A stretch of DNA of 64,000 nt from assembly GCF_030272615.1 (NCBI RefSeq), contig NC_081409.1, forward strand, positions 202,226,449 to 202,290,448. Reading direction: 5' to 3'. Source of the stretch: Cryptomeria japonica (lineage: Eukaryota; Streptophyta; Pinopsida; Cupressales; Cupressaceae). Below are positions 11,240 through 25,812 of this stretch, in pieces (the stretch's first letter is position 1; every line of letters begins with the position of its first letter). Under the pieces are notes generated by a model. The model worked only from the letters and a program-made list of their open reading frames with translations. It was not told the origin of the DNA and searched no databases. Position numbers and translations under genes: made by a program.

Positions 11240-11850
11240 CATTTGGTTTCATTCTTCCTCTTGAATGCTCTAGATATGTTACAGTCTCTTTCATTGTTGG
11301 AGATCATTGCCAGTAAAGTTGTTAAGGATTTTTTTCTGCCTAATAATAAACTCCTTCTTGCAGTCCAGAAGTATGACCTCTAGGAGGGTCAAGCACATGT
11401 TGGTGGCCTCTTCCCACGTCAATTTATCCTCAACCAGCTTGAGTTCCTTTCAATTTATGACAATATTAAAAACACTCTGGAGTTGTAGAATTTCACATAC
11501 ATTCAGAAGGCTTTGGACAGACACCACAGAGTTATTGTGCATGAGATGACAAGCATGATTAAGAAAAAGGTGAATGCACTTCTTATCTTACTTAGTGCTC
11601 CTCATGTGGATGCCTAGGTCCCTCCTCATCAACCTTCAACCTCTCAAGTCATTCAGTCTTCTCTGCCAGATCTCAATTCTCTGCTAGTGATGGTAACAAC
11701 ATAGGGAGATGTTGAATTTGCCTCCACTTCTCATGAGCCTGCTTCTTGTGTAAGCACCTTGCCCTTCGAGCAGCTAGATGAACATGAGATGGTTCCAAAA
11801 GCAATGTGGAATAAGCTCGTTCTATTCCCTTTTTTGGATCGCTACGGGTA
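11240..11850 (+). pseudogene. Decayed coding-like stretch of unknown origin
   Basis: One forward frame stays protein-like for roughly 200 codons with only a few TAG stops, and ends with a hydrophilic acidic part containing FEQLDEHEMVPKAMWNKLV before a final stop. I do not recognise a domain. A second frame is also open over 11307-11549, so the true frame is uncertain. Its setting among dead retroelements suggests an old mobile-element remnant. Confidence 0.3.
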
Positions 11851-11973
11851 AATCGATGGTCATTTTTCTACAACTTTTTAAATCTTTGTATGGATTTCAA
11901 TGGCCAAATTTGGCAATGTAGTATTTATCGATCAATGTGTAGCAATATAAGGTAAGTAGGTTAGCATATCGAT

Positions 11974-12305
11974 ATTTGAGTTATGGTATAACACAACCGG
12001 TTACGATGGTGTTTCCTTCAATGGATCGGTATACACATCTGCTCACTGCTAATTTCAGTTTATTGATATTCACATTTGTTCACTGATAACAGGTGTTAGT
12101 CTCTTTGTTTAATTCAACTAGTATAACAAAATTGATAGTGGAGACATTTTCTAAATCAGCTGGGTAGTACTGGTAATGGAGGCTCTCTTATGAACCGGTT
12201 AATAGGACATCATACCAGTATTAAAGTTCTAGTATAACACAACCGATATCGATCCTTTTTCTGCAGTTGACCGGTATACACATATACTCACCGATAACCA
12301 GTTGT
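11974..12305 (+). repeat. Imperfect tandem duplication, about 240-bp period
   Basis: The block TATAACACAACCG and a following CGGTATACACATNTRCTCAC appear twice, near 11990-12035 and 12232-12285, with similar text between. Many CCGGT/ACCGG words recur here. No coding potential is seen. Confidence 0.55.
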
Positions 12306-13629
12306 GGTAGCTCTATAGTGTTCCAGCATCCAGAATTCTATTTCTCAAGTTTAATGATAATCGGTTGTGGGGGTATCTTTTAAGATTTCTTTTGGATTTA
12401 TCTCGACCCACTAGTCTCAGTTTTGGCCTCTATGAGGTTTGTACTATGGGCAGGACTTATCTTTCTCTTCAGATCTTTGGGGAGTTCCTTCTTATAGCCC
12501 CGTTGTCTCTTTGTTCATTATATCTGAGCAAGGATATAGGGTTTTCTTCCTAGTTCTTTCCCTATTGAGCTCTTGAATCAGTTATATATATATATCAGTG
12601 GCTTGCCACTTTTGCCCAAAAAAAAAACATCTACACACTAGGGAGGTTTATATACTTCCAAGAAACAAGAGCATGATAAACTTGGCCATAACATGTCTTT
12701 AATGATAATGTTGTTTTAAGCCATTATAATTCTATGGTACAAGCAACTCTTATTAAGAATGTATGGTCAACTTGCTCTAAATATATTCTTGATTTTGTGT
12801 TGAACTTCATATGAAATTCCTTTCAACCACTTATCCCAACTATAAAAAACTACTCTTTTCAAGTAATCTAGTAGATCTACTTGGATTGAATGACAAGTAA
12901 AATATTGTTGAAAAAGAGCTCTTCCAAAATATGCAACATATTTTTGTAGGTTATATTGCACTTATATGTATAGATTGATGGGTGCACGCATGAGTTGAAA
13001 ATAATACTTATTGATAGAACAACCTTAACAAGTTAGGGAAAAATGAAAAGCATAGTATGAATGAGGTTGAGTCCATGGTGAATGTGCATGTGATATATGT
13101 AAAAGAGGTTAAAATCTTATCCTCTATAATTTACATCTTTAACAAACTAATAATAATAAGGACCTAGCTAACTTAACTACAAGCATTCTCTTTGCAACAT
13201 ATTTTTTGTTTCTTTATAATTTTTTTAATTTCCTATCATTAATAATGCATTTCATATTACATCATCATTTCATTGCCAATTAAGAAAGAAAGTTTTCTCC
13301 CTTGGTTTTTCTTTTTTTTTTTTAAATGACCTTTTTCACAGGGTCTTTTAATTGCCTTCATTTGATTTCCTTTAATGGATTTCTTTAAATTGATTTAATT
13401 AATTTTTACAAATTTGGATCTTTGTATATGCTTTTTGTTCAAAATTTAGTTTATTATTATATCTAAATAAATAAAGTTAAAAATATAATTGTATTCTTAA
13501 AGATAAAGAGGAAGGAGAAGTTGTTGCTAATGAGTGGCACCCCACTGATGTATGGGGTAACTCGGATGATCAAAACCCCCCTTCATCGCCCTCTGGGATT
13601 TCTCTCACTGCTTAAGCAATTGGTTTTTT
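12306..13629. other. Gene-free stretch with an A-tailed segment
   Basis: Around 12578-12630 a TA run, GTGGCTTGCCACTTTTGCCC and ten A bases resemble the 3' end of a non-LTR retroelement. I cannot show a coding part for it. The rest, to about 13629, is AT-rich with no gene I can support. Confidence 0.4.
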
Positions 13630-13805
13630 ATGGTTCTATGCTTTTTGGGCTCTACTCATATGACTACTATTTTGTTTATCTAGTTCTCTGTTATTCGAGC
13701 TCTGCCAATATGATTGTTATTTTGTTTATCTAGTTCTCTTCTTTTTGAGGTATGCCTGTGTGACTCTGTTTTAGTTTTTTGGGCTCAGCTCGTTTGACTT
13801 TAAGG
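13630..13805 (+). repeat. Imperfect 50-bp tandem repeat
   Basis: Units contain GAGCTCTGCC-like text followed by ATTTTGTTTATCTAGTTCTC. Two units are close (13645-13690 and 13695-13740) and two are more diverged. The array sits just before a (CA)n/(TA)n tract, an arrangement seen at the 3' ends of some plant non-LTR elements. That origin is inferred only. Confidence 0.5.
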
Positions 13806-13871
13806 GGCGACCTTGTGTCCCTCTACCTTTTATTTTGTGAATATATGTATTACATTTTAAATTAATAGAAG

Positions 13872-16858
<2,987 letters not shown>

Positions 16859-16990
16859 GAGGATAAAGTATGTATGTCTCGTTTGAAGTGTAGTTAGGTA
16901 ACTCTTATAAGAAATACGAGGTAGTCTCATATTGTTCTAATCTATCAATAGACCGGCATCGTGGATTATAAAAGATCCTTTCCTTTCTTC
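16859..16990 (+). repeat. SINE-like repeat, copy 1
   Basis: About 130 bp align with a segment in intron 4 of the protease gene (19630-19799). Shared words include a GAGG start, AGTTARGTRNCTCT, AAGAARTACGRGGTARTCTCATATT and a TC-rich end after ATNNNAAAGAATCTTT-like text. The 5' part of copy 1 is missing. The SINE class is inferred from size, the T/C-rich 3' end and an RNA polymerase III B-box-like word in the other copy. Confidence 0.5.
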
Positions 16991-17072
16991 ATGTTTTGAG
17001 ATTTCTTCATCGTTTTTTAGTGATTTCTTCATGTTTGTTACATTTGTATCGTTATGTTTTCCAGAAAGCAAG

Positions 17073-17143
17073 ATAACATAAATAACAATAAAAGCCACTT
17101 AAGTGAAAAAGGTAACATAAATAACAATAAAGCCATTTAAGTG
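17073..17143 (+). repeat. Direct repeat of about 32 bp
   Basis: TAACATAAATAACAATAAA followed by AGCCANTTAAGTG occurs at 17073 and 17113, separated by AAAAAGG. This is a simple recent duplication with no known role. Confidence 0.75.
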
Positions 17144-18061
17144 GTTAGAGCAACACTAGTAGTGGATTGGACGATGTCTAGTCTCGAATGGCAGATAGTG
17201 TCCAGTCTTAGGTTTGCTCCATACATCAATAGAGTATGGAGTGACATCACGACCTTAGTTTTTTCATACACATCCATTCTACATTTTTTTGTCCTAGTAT
17301 GTTTAAATACATTCATGTTGTGCATCTTTCTATATAAGTTTATAATTGTCTCTTCTTAGATTCATACTTAATCTTACTATTTCAATTATCTTTCCATTAA
17401 AACTTTATTAGTTAGTTTTTATTTTTATTTTTATTTTTTAAATATATAACTTTCTAGCCATATTTTCTTTGTAATCATCAAGTAATACTTTCATCTCATA
17501 TTTCTTAAGAGTAAAGATCGACCATGATTTGAATCAATCCCGTTATAATTCTAAATAAATATATCTCACAATTTTAATTTAATTAATTTATATTAAGTTT
17601 AAAGCATTTATTTTTTCTAACGATGGAAAGTCTAAGTTTTTTAGTTTTTTAGTGAAAGATTATTTATCCATCCCGACCCCATCTATTGATATCCAAGTCT
17701 TGCACTCATAGACTTGATCACTCATAGACTCATTAGGAATCTTCAACTTCACCAAGAAACAAAAAACTCATTAAAAAAAAAAACCATAATTTCATTCCAT
17801 TTTTCATACAAATCTTACTTTGCATGTGAGGGAAGAGCACAATTTTAATTTATATAATTTTCTCTTTGTTTTTAAACTAGTGGTCAATTGAAAGGCTAAC
17901 GGAAAGGCCGAATATAAAATTGTTTGCCCCCTTTCAAATGAAATGGAATACAGCCGTAGAAACATAAACGTGAGTAGTATTGCACTGAGGAAGCTTCGTG
18001 CAAGACTGAACTTCCTTCGCTATACTCGAATCCCTTGCATTCAAGGGGGAACATCCCCTGC
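17144..18061. other. Upstream region of the protease gene
   Basis: No separate gene. The last 200 bp are less AT-rich than the rest and lead to a TATA box, so they probably include the promoter. I could not assign specific factor sites with confidence. Confidence 0.5.
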
Positions 18062-18068
18062 TATAAAT
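18062..18068 (+). promoter_or_regulatory. TATA box of the aspartic protease gene
   Basis: TATAAAT lies 112 bp before the start codon, in a GC-containing context (CCCCTGC before it). A transcription start about 30 bp downstream would give a 5' leader of roughly 80 bases, normal for a plant gene. The start site itself is inferred. Confidence 0.6.
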
Positions 18069-18173
18069 CACATTTGGGTTCAACATACATAACATTTTAC
18101 TTATTGCTATTTCGTCTCTTCATCTCTTAAGAATAAGTGTTGTAAAATTGAGAGCAAACTGCTGCTGGGGAAT

Positions 18174-21100
18174 ATGAAAATGAGTGTCATACAAAAGCTC
18201 TGTTTTCTACTGGCTGTTGTGTCCTTAGGAGCAGCAGATGTGTACCCAATTTATCCCAAGAATGAGCAATCCCAGATTTCCTCATTAGTTGAACAAGACA
18301 TCCAGAGAATTGGGAGGAGATTACAAGCAGCTGAAAAGACTACTGTATTTAAAGTGCAAGGCAATGTTTTTCCAGATGGGTAAGGAAAAAGAACAAACTT
18401 TCAAATTCAAAATTTTATTCTCATTCTGGATTCCAAATTTAAAGCTCATGAATATGCAAACTGAATTGCAGGATTTACTACATGAGTGCAGTAATTGGTA
18501 ATCCCCCCAAGGAATATTATCTGGATATAGACACTGGCAGTGACTTAACATGGCTTCAGTGTGACGCCCCCTGCCGAAGGTGTGGCGAGGTAAATAACAA
18601 TCACGACCCATATGTTATTTTTTGTACCAATCGCAGAAATGCCACACGTATTCTATGACTAGTTTAATAAGTTTGGGCTCTTTGGATGCTCATTGGCATC
18701 GGTATGGCCATGGTTTTTTGTAGCAGTCCATGGTGGGTATAAAGATTATTTATGTTTTTCAGTTTCTGATTCAATTGGTTACTTTCGTTTTCTACAGACA
18801 CCCCATCAATGGTACAAACCACAACCACGCTCAGGGGTATCATGCGAACACCCTCTTTGTGAACCTGTGCAGAAAGCGAGTCGTGGAAACTATGAATGTA
18901 AGAGTTCTTCCGAGCAGTGTGATTATGATATTAGATATGCTGATCGTGGGTTCTCGTTGGGATTTCTTATTAGGGACAGTTTCTGGGTAAGACTCACCAA
19001 TGGCACCATCATCAGGACTGGTTCTGTATTTGGGTATGCCTTTTTCCTTTCTTTTTCCTCCCATTTACTAGAAGTGCAAAAACTTAAAAGATCATGAATT
19101 AGAGAAGCTAATTAGCCCAGAGACTATGTTCTTAAGCATCTAAGGAACTAAGATATGTTAAATGTATAGGACTCTGGCCACTTGCAACTTCATGTGAATC
19201 TTGGCGTTTTCCTTTATTATAGATTGTTATGGAAAAGAATTTGACAGTATCAGTGACTTCCATTTTTCCTGTGACAGATGTGGATATTACCAATATGTGT
19301 CTTTGGAAGGGACACAAGCTACAGATGGTGTTTTGGGTCTGAGTAACGGTATAGCAAGTCTTCCATCTCAATGGCAAAGGCAAGGCCTCATCAATAATGT
19401 CATAGGCATCTGTATTGCTGGAGGAGGGAAAAAAGGGGGATATATGTTCTTTGGTGATGATCATGTGCCTACCTCGTCCATGACCTGGGTTCCTCTGCTT
19501 TGCGAGCCAAAAGTGTAAGTTGGAATAAAGAACCTTACACTCTCTCTCCCATTTTTCTTGAACTGAAAGGTCAAAATCTGTGTGTTTGCATATTTTCTAG
19601 TTGATTCTTAAAAGAGAGGTCACAAATTCAAATCTCACAAGAGGTAAGGTAGTACTTCTCATTTAAAGTACAGTTAAGTGTCTCTGCAAGAAGTACGGGG
19701 TAATCTCATATTAGTATAAGCCATCTGTAAGTGTAGACCCATCTACAGATGACCCAATATCATAAACTATGAAAGAATCTTTCTTTCTTTCTTTCTTTAT
19801 AAATATGAACCTGAAAACACAAAAGCTTATCAAAATGTTAGAACTGAATATATATGGCTAAAGTTCATTATCTATCCCAAGAATAAACATCCATTAGAAA
19901 TCATCTCTCACTCTGCCAGAATTCTTTGACACTGTAGTTTGTCAGACATCTTAGCTGATAGAGACTAGGAATTGAATTAGGCTATTCTTATCTGGAACTA
20001 ATTATGTGGTCAGAACTGAATTCTTCAAATAAGATGTCTTAATCGTTATTTAGACCTTAATCTTCATGATCTGGATCATTTGCTCCGTTTGTTTAGACTT
20101 TGGAATGTTTACACTATCTGGCTCCAATCTGACCTGTGTTCAACATGATAGAAAACACCCACACCATAATAAGTTTAACTTCATCATCTGCCCTTGCAAT
20201 CCATTAATGAAATGTTAGCCTTGATGTTGTAAAATTTTCCCCTGTTTTTACCAATCACTTGTCCGAACCTGATCCACTTTTCTCCTAATATCTGTCTACT
20301 CAAGAGAGAGCCCTAATTTACAGCCTCATCTTTTTGATACACCTACTACATTCAACTTTCGGAAGTTTCAACTTTTAGATATCCCCCAGTTATAATTATG
20401 ACTGGCATTCAATGAAAATTATTTACACATGACAACATCAAATATAAACACCAAGCTTTCCCTTCTTTGATAATAAAGCAACGTGGTCAAGGATTTCATG
20501 ACTCTCACAAAGATGCACAATTATTTTAATCCATGGTTACCAAATATGGAAATGGAGTGGCTTGGACCAAATCAATACGTCATGAATATAAAGCGAGGGT
20601 AAAGTTTGCTGCAGACTTCATTCTCTATAATCCTCCTTCCTCTTTGGTTGCATTCTTGTCCTGCCATTTGAGAATACAATATTTTTTCTCTGTCCTGATT
20701 CAAAAATGTTTTTCTTTCGATAGAAACAGCTTAGGTATCATATGTCATGATAACACAAAGTTTAGCTTTCAACTTATGAGTTAAGATATTTAGATAAAAC
20801 ATCCACCCCTAGAAGGAAACTAAAGCCTAAAACACAGCCCTAAGTAGATTGTCTGTCCTTCTGATCCATCTCATTCATCGAAACTAAATGTTTCTTGTTT
20901 TAACTTTGACAAATTTAAATTACAGGCTTTGAATTTCTTCTGAAATTTTTGAAACAGATATGAAAAAAAAGAAAACATCAATCTCAAACATAAATGCTAA
21001 TAGCTTTGACCCCTAAATTTGGAGTTTGGTTTCTGTCATCTATAAATCAGTTTATTTTGTTATCATCTATTTTGTTGGTATCAACTGTTAATATATTCAA

Positions 21101-22295
21101 AGGAGGGCAAGCCTGATAACCTCTAATATTCTAATTTCATGTAAAACGGAAGTTCTTGAACCCTTTCTCATCTAAGAAAGTCTATGAGTTTCTAGTCACA
21201 AATTCTTCTTTACTTATCAGAAGATACTACTATGTGGGAGTCGCACAGATGATCTTTGGCAGAAAACTTCTTGCAAAGGATGGAGATGAAACAAGTCTAG
21301 GAGGCATAATATTCGATAGTGGCAGCTCATATACATTATTCACAGAAAAAGCTTATGGCGCTCTTTTCTCTGCAGTAAGTGTTTAGAAATAGCCTTAACC
21401 TTATGTCATTTTAATATAATTTGTTTCTATTTCTGACAATGCAAGGTTGATACAGATCAAAGAAACCTTAGGAGGCCAGTTGGTACAAGATCCATCAGAT
21501 ATAACGCTTCCACTCTGTTGGCGAGGGGAAAAGCGATTCAGGTTGGAGGGATTTGTTCATTTGTTCATATTTCGCACAGTGAGAATATATTTTTATGAAT
21601 CGTACTGTAAAATTCTTATTTAACACAGATTATATATTAGAGCAAGATCCTATCATCTAATTCTTGTCGGCTTACCAGATCCATTGCAGATGTAACATCA
21701 TACTTCAAACCATTAACATTCAACTTCAAAAATGCAAATGCAAAGTTCGAAATCACTCCTGAGGGCTATTTGATAATTAATGTAAGGATGCATGAACTTT
21801 AACACCATACAAATTTCATTCCTTGAAATTTATTATAACAAGGTGACTACTGTCAAGACACAATACCTCAATCTGTTTATTGTTCAATAAATTACGAATT
21901 CTCCACTAATAAAACATTCTGACTACCCATCACATATGAGCAGACTAAAGGCAATGTCTGTTTAGGGATACTTGACGGCACCTATATTAGTCCCTACAAT
22001 GTCATTGGAGGTAATTGGAATTTCATATGATATGTGTAGTTTTACTTCTTCTAGGTTGTGTTTTTTGAGGCTTTTATTCCTTGTTCATAAATTTCGATGT
22101 GCCAGATGCCAGTAAGGCTTTTATCTTGAGCGTTAATTCAGTCTTCTTAGCAGTTGTCTTAATGATGTATTTGGTTTTACAGACATATCTTTGCAGGGTT
22201 ATCTTGTGGTTCATGACAATGGTAAAAAACGGATTGGCTGGACTCGCACGGATTGCATGAAGTTTTCCAAGTTCTGCATCTTATCCTTTTCCTGA
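18174..22295 (+). CDS. Nucellin/Asp1-like aspartic protease (pepsin family A1), nine exons
   Basis: Exons: 18174-18379, 18472-18589, 18798-19033, 19278-19514, 21221-21374, 21456-21541, 21679-21781, 21944-22010 and 22183-22295. They join to 1,320 bases, 439 residues plus TGA, with GT...AG at every intron. A hydrophobic signal peptide covers about residues 5-20, so the enzyme should enter the secretory pathway. Both catalytic aspartates are present, in DTGS (89-92) and DSGS (298-301), with the Cys-rich WLQCDAPCRRC loop, the FGCG motif, DGVLGL and a C-terminal VIGDISLQGYLVVHDN. This order matches plant Asp1/nucellin-like proteases. Their substrates are poorly known; family members are linked to cell death and seed tissue. 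The start ATG precedes the signal peptide, with a second ATG two codons later. Exon 6 uses the acceptor at 21455; a competing AG 10 bases upstream would break the frame. Intron 4 is 1.7 kb and holds a SINE-like repeat. No stop or missing key residue was found, so the gene looks functional. Confidence 0.92.
19600..19799 (+). repeat. SINE-like repeat, copy 2, inside intron 4 of the protease gene
   Basis: It carries AATTCAAATCTCAC, which resembles an RNA polymerase III B box. The body is shared with 16859-16990, and the end is (CTTT)n. No clear A box or target duplication was found, so the SINE assignment is tentative. It lies in the sense direction of the gene, well away from both splice sites. 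Confidence 0.5.
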
Positions 22296-22404
22296 TAATA
22301 ACTCAGCAGTATATAGAATGAAGTGTATACTTCTATGCCAGACCTGTGATTTTACATACTCCAAAATTCCAAATGCAGTGATGAACATTAGCTTTACCCA
22401 GTAT

Positions 22405-23074
22405 AAAGAATGCAACTGAAACAACCAAATAGATGGGAAATTCAAGGAAACCCAAAAGCCTATAGAAAGCAAGTTAGAGACATTGTCACATAAGAGATTT
22501 ATTTTAAGTGGATGCTGATTGAATCTGTGCATCATTATAAATCAAATGTGCCCATTGTTAACCCTGTGGATTTGGTTGGTTGTAACAGGTCTGGCCGGCT
22601 GCAGGCTTTAGAAGGTCCCCGACAATTACCGGCTCAAGATCTTGGGAATAGCGTTTGCCCTCGCACTTCCTACTCTGCTCCAGACACCTGGTAAATGGCA
22701 CAAATAATTGCCAGTGATGAACAAGAGCTTTAACTACTGTAAAGAATGCAACTGAGACAACCAAATAGATGGGACATTTAAGGAAATCCAAGAGCCTATA
22801 GAAAGCAAGTAAGAGACATTTGGGACAGCCTCAAATGTAAAAAGATTTATTTGTAGTGGATGCTGATTGAATCTATGGATCATTAAACATCAAGTTCGGC
22901 CATTGTTAACCCTGTGGATTTGGTTGGTAGTAACAGGTCTGGCAGCCGGCTGCAAGCTTTAGAAGATCCCCAACAGTTACCAGCTCAAGATCTTAGGAAT
23001 GTCATTTGTTCTTGCAGTTCCTCCTTTGTTCCAGACACCTGGCAAAGGGCACAAATATTTGCCAGTGTGATCAA
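22405..23074 (+). repeat. Tandem duplication of about 336 bp just downstream of the protease gene
   Basis: Two units, 22405-22740 and 22741-23074, share long identical words such as CCATTGTTAACCCTGTGGAT and AAAGAATGCAACTGA, and differ by scattered substitutions and a small indel. The first unit starts about 110 bp after the stop codon, so one or both could lie in the 3' untranslated region. No conserved protein frame is shared. Confidence 0.85.
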
Positions 23075-23761
23075 CTATACTGAATAGCAGTAGTAGGAGA
23101 ATGGAACTATTTCACAATAGTCCATAATTTCTTGCTGAGCTTCCTTATTAGGTGGTTACTTTTTATGATCCATATATGATTGAAAGCCTTGACTAAGAAG
23201 AGATTTATTTTCTTTCATGAAGTTTCAAAAACCGATGTTTGATCTACCACCATCTCCTTGACCAGCTTCAGCTGTGAACATCTAGGGTTGGAACTCATAA
23301 TTTTTATAAATGACTTTTTGAGTTATTATGCTTATCATGTATATTGTTGTTATGTTTATTGAGCTTCTTGGATCAGCTGGGTGTAAATTTCCTTGATATG
23401 TGGTTGCAATGGATGGTAAGAATAATTTTCCATTTTGACTTTGTATTGTGAGCTGGTTGGACCAGCCCTTAGACATGGTTTGATGGCGTCAACTTACTTT
23501 TAGTTTCTGTGCAGTCATTTCTTTGGACTGTCATTTATTTTCCTGTTTATATTTTTTTTGATTTGATCAATAAAAAAGGAAAAGGTTTACACACGTGTTG
23601 TGATGAGCTTGTTTTATTTGATGTGTGTGATGTTAGATCATTTGTTCTATATATTATGTTTCATTCTTTAAAGTGTTCTGATATATGTATAGATGTTTGT
23701 TTTTTATATCATTATTATGATCTAGAGTAATGCCTTTTTTTGTCTACTGGTTTATCCTTTC

Positions 23762-23870
23762 AGTAAACATATCATTTGTGAGGGAGTTTTAGGGAGTTGT
23801 TCTCACAAATGATGTATTTACTAAAACTCTCTAAAACTCCCTCATTAACCTCACAAATGATATGTTTACT
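23762..23870. repeat. Foldback sequence with perfect 21-bp terminal inverted repeats
   Basis: 23762-23782 and 23850-23870 are exact reverse complements. A third, slightly changed copy of the right arm lies at 23802-23822. Between them, GGAGTTTTAGGGAGTT (23783-23798) and AAAACTCTCTAAAACTCC are also complementary. The whole 109 bp could form a hairpin, as in a small foldback element or a small-RNA precursor. Confidence 0.85.
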
Positions 23871-25448
23871 TGGCTATCCTCTCTAACCTCCATTCCCCCC
23901 TTTATTTGGCATCAATAACTAGAAGAATTTTCATTTGAAAACTGAATTTCGGTAGCACAACTTTCGAGAACCATAATTTTTTACTCAAGTGTCTTATTTG
24001 GTATCATAATATATTGTTGGAAAGCTCATGATCTTGTGAAGAGATCTACAATGTTGAATTTATCTAAAGATCATTCCATTCATTTCTCAATCTTTTTTGA
24101 GTCTTCTAAAGTCTCCAAATTTGAGAATGAAGCTTCATAAAAGAAATTTCTTGAGACAAAAACTTTAATATCACCCAAATAATATAGGATATTAAGATGA
24201 TTATTTCACAATTTATTTTATTTTTCAAATTTGTTCTTTGGAGTCAATTTTTACGTCCATATGTGTTCATATAGATCGAATTACTAAAAACAGTAAGTGA
24301 TTATTTTTGGCCTTTTCAAACTTTTGAATGTCTTACACCTTGTATATGTCATCATGGGCTCCAAAACAAATAAAGAAACTTACAAAACAAAAGGAAAACA
24401 TGATCTTTGGATGACGTAAGATTGACTTTACACTAGTAAAAGCTAGATGCCCCTGCATTAGTACCACTCATTCTATTATTGATGGTTGTGAAAGAATAGG
24501 ATCAAGGGCTTGTGTTTGATCTCCATTATAGAGAACTCTATCCTCTTATATGATTGCTATAATGATCTTGCCATACAAGTGGTGAAGTCTTCTTGTGCAA
24601 CCATTGGTGATACTTGTTTCATATGTAATTATGCTTTCTCATGACATGCATGTGAGTGTACAATGTGAAATGTAAATATCACACTTTCAATGTAGAAAAA
24701 ATCTTTTATTTTTTTTCTTACTAATATCTTGGACAAAACCTTCGGTAATTATAAGATGAAATACAATGGGCTTAGTTCTAGGTGAATTAGGTATGCCATT
24801 CCATAGAAGAGGATGAAAAGATAAATTAGTTAAATTATATTATAATTTAAGAATTTAAATTAATTTATACATTTTATAAGTATATTGATTAATAAATTGC
24901 CATTTTAAAAATAAATTAAATATTTAATTTATTAGTTTCTTTATATTAGAATCTTAAAAAGTTTGAATTAAAATTTTATCTTTTGAATTTATTAAAGTAT
25001 TTTATTTTCTTCTACAATAAGTGAAATTTTTCTATAATATGATATTAAATTCAATTCTTTTCAAAATGTTATTGTATGTTATTATAAAATTGATAGATGA
25101 TTAGAAAATTTTGTTTATATTATATTTGAATGCATGTTATGTCTTGGTGAAGTTTGAATGTGACATTTGATTGAGTTTCTATTTGAAAGTGTGTTCTATT
25201 TAAGTGAAAGTTTAGGAGTTAATTGAATAGAGAAAATCTACATGATAAAAGGAAATTAATGTGAACACTCTTAAACATAAATCAAATGTATATTTAAAAC
25301 AGATAAGATAAGATTGAAACTATTAGTCACCTTTGTTATAATAAAATTTAAGCAAGCAAAGCTATATGATGTTAAATTTCAAACTTCCTTACATTAATTA
25401 TCAAATAACCCTTTGGGTGATTTCAAAATTTGCGATAGAGGTATATAT
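23871..25448. other. AT-rich intergenic DNA
   Basis: I see no gene, RNA gene or clear element here. The part from 24700 to 25400 is especially rich in A and T. Confidence 0.6.
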
Positions 25449-25812
25449 TGTAGACACTTAAATTAATTATTTTAATTTATTTAAGTTCCTCGCATAATTA
25501 ATTTATTAATTGTGTCAATTCCTATTCCTTCTCAATATTAATTAAATATAATTAATGTTGTCACTATAGTATGTTGATTGATTTATTTAATAAATCAATC
25601 TACCTTTATTCTTCTAAAATCCCTACTATTAATTCTCTCTAAATTCCTCCTTTTAATTAATTAATTTCAATTAATTAATTAATCTAGGTGATTCCTACAA
25701 ATCATAACCTAATGAATTCTTGTAGAAGCCCCCTAATCTCACTTATCATTATTCTTCTAATTTTTTATTCCCTCCGCTCATTCTCTCTCCTAGTCAAATG
25801 CTCCTACAAATA
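25449..25812 (+). repeat. 5' LTR of element C, first part
   Basis: It starts TGTAGACAC, as does the LTR of element E, and is very AT-rich with several self-complementary words (for example near 25540 and 25570-25595). It is interrupted at 25812 by chromovirus F; the last five bases, AAATA, resemble AAATC after F, a probable target duplication with one change. Confidence 0.65.

Noticed and set aside
20533-20784. An 83-codon frame in intron 4 as an extra protease exon
   Set aside because: It shows no protease motif, and the exons on either side join in frame without it.
21446-21455. An earlier splice acceptor for exon 6 at GCAAG
   Set aside because: It would add ten bases and break the frame, while the acceptor at 21455 keeps the conserved protease sequence.
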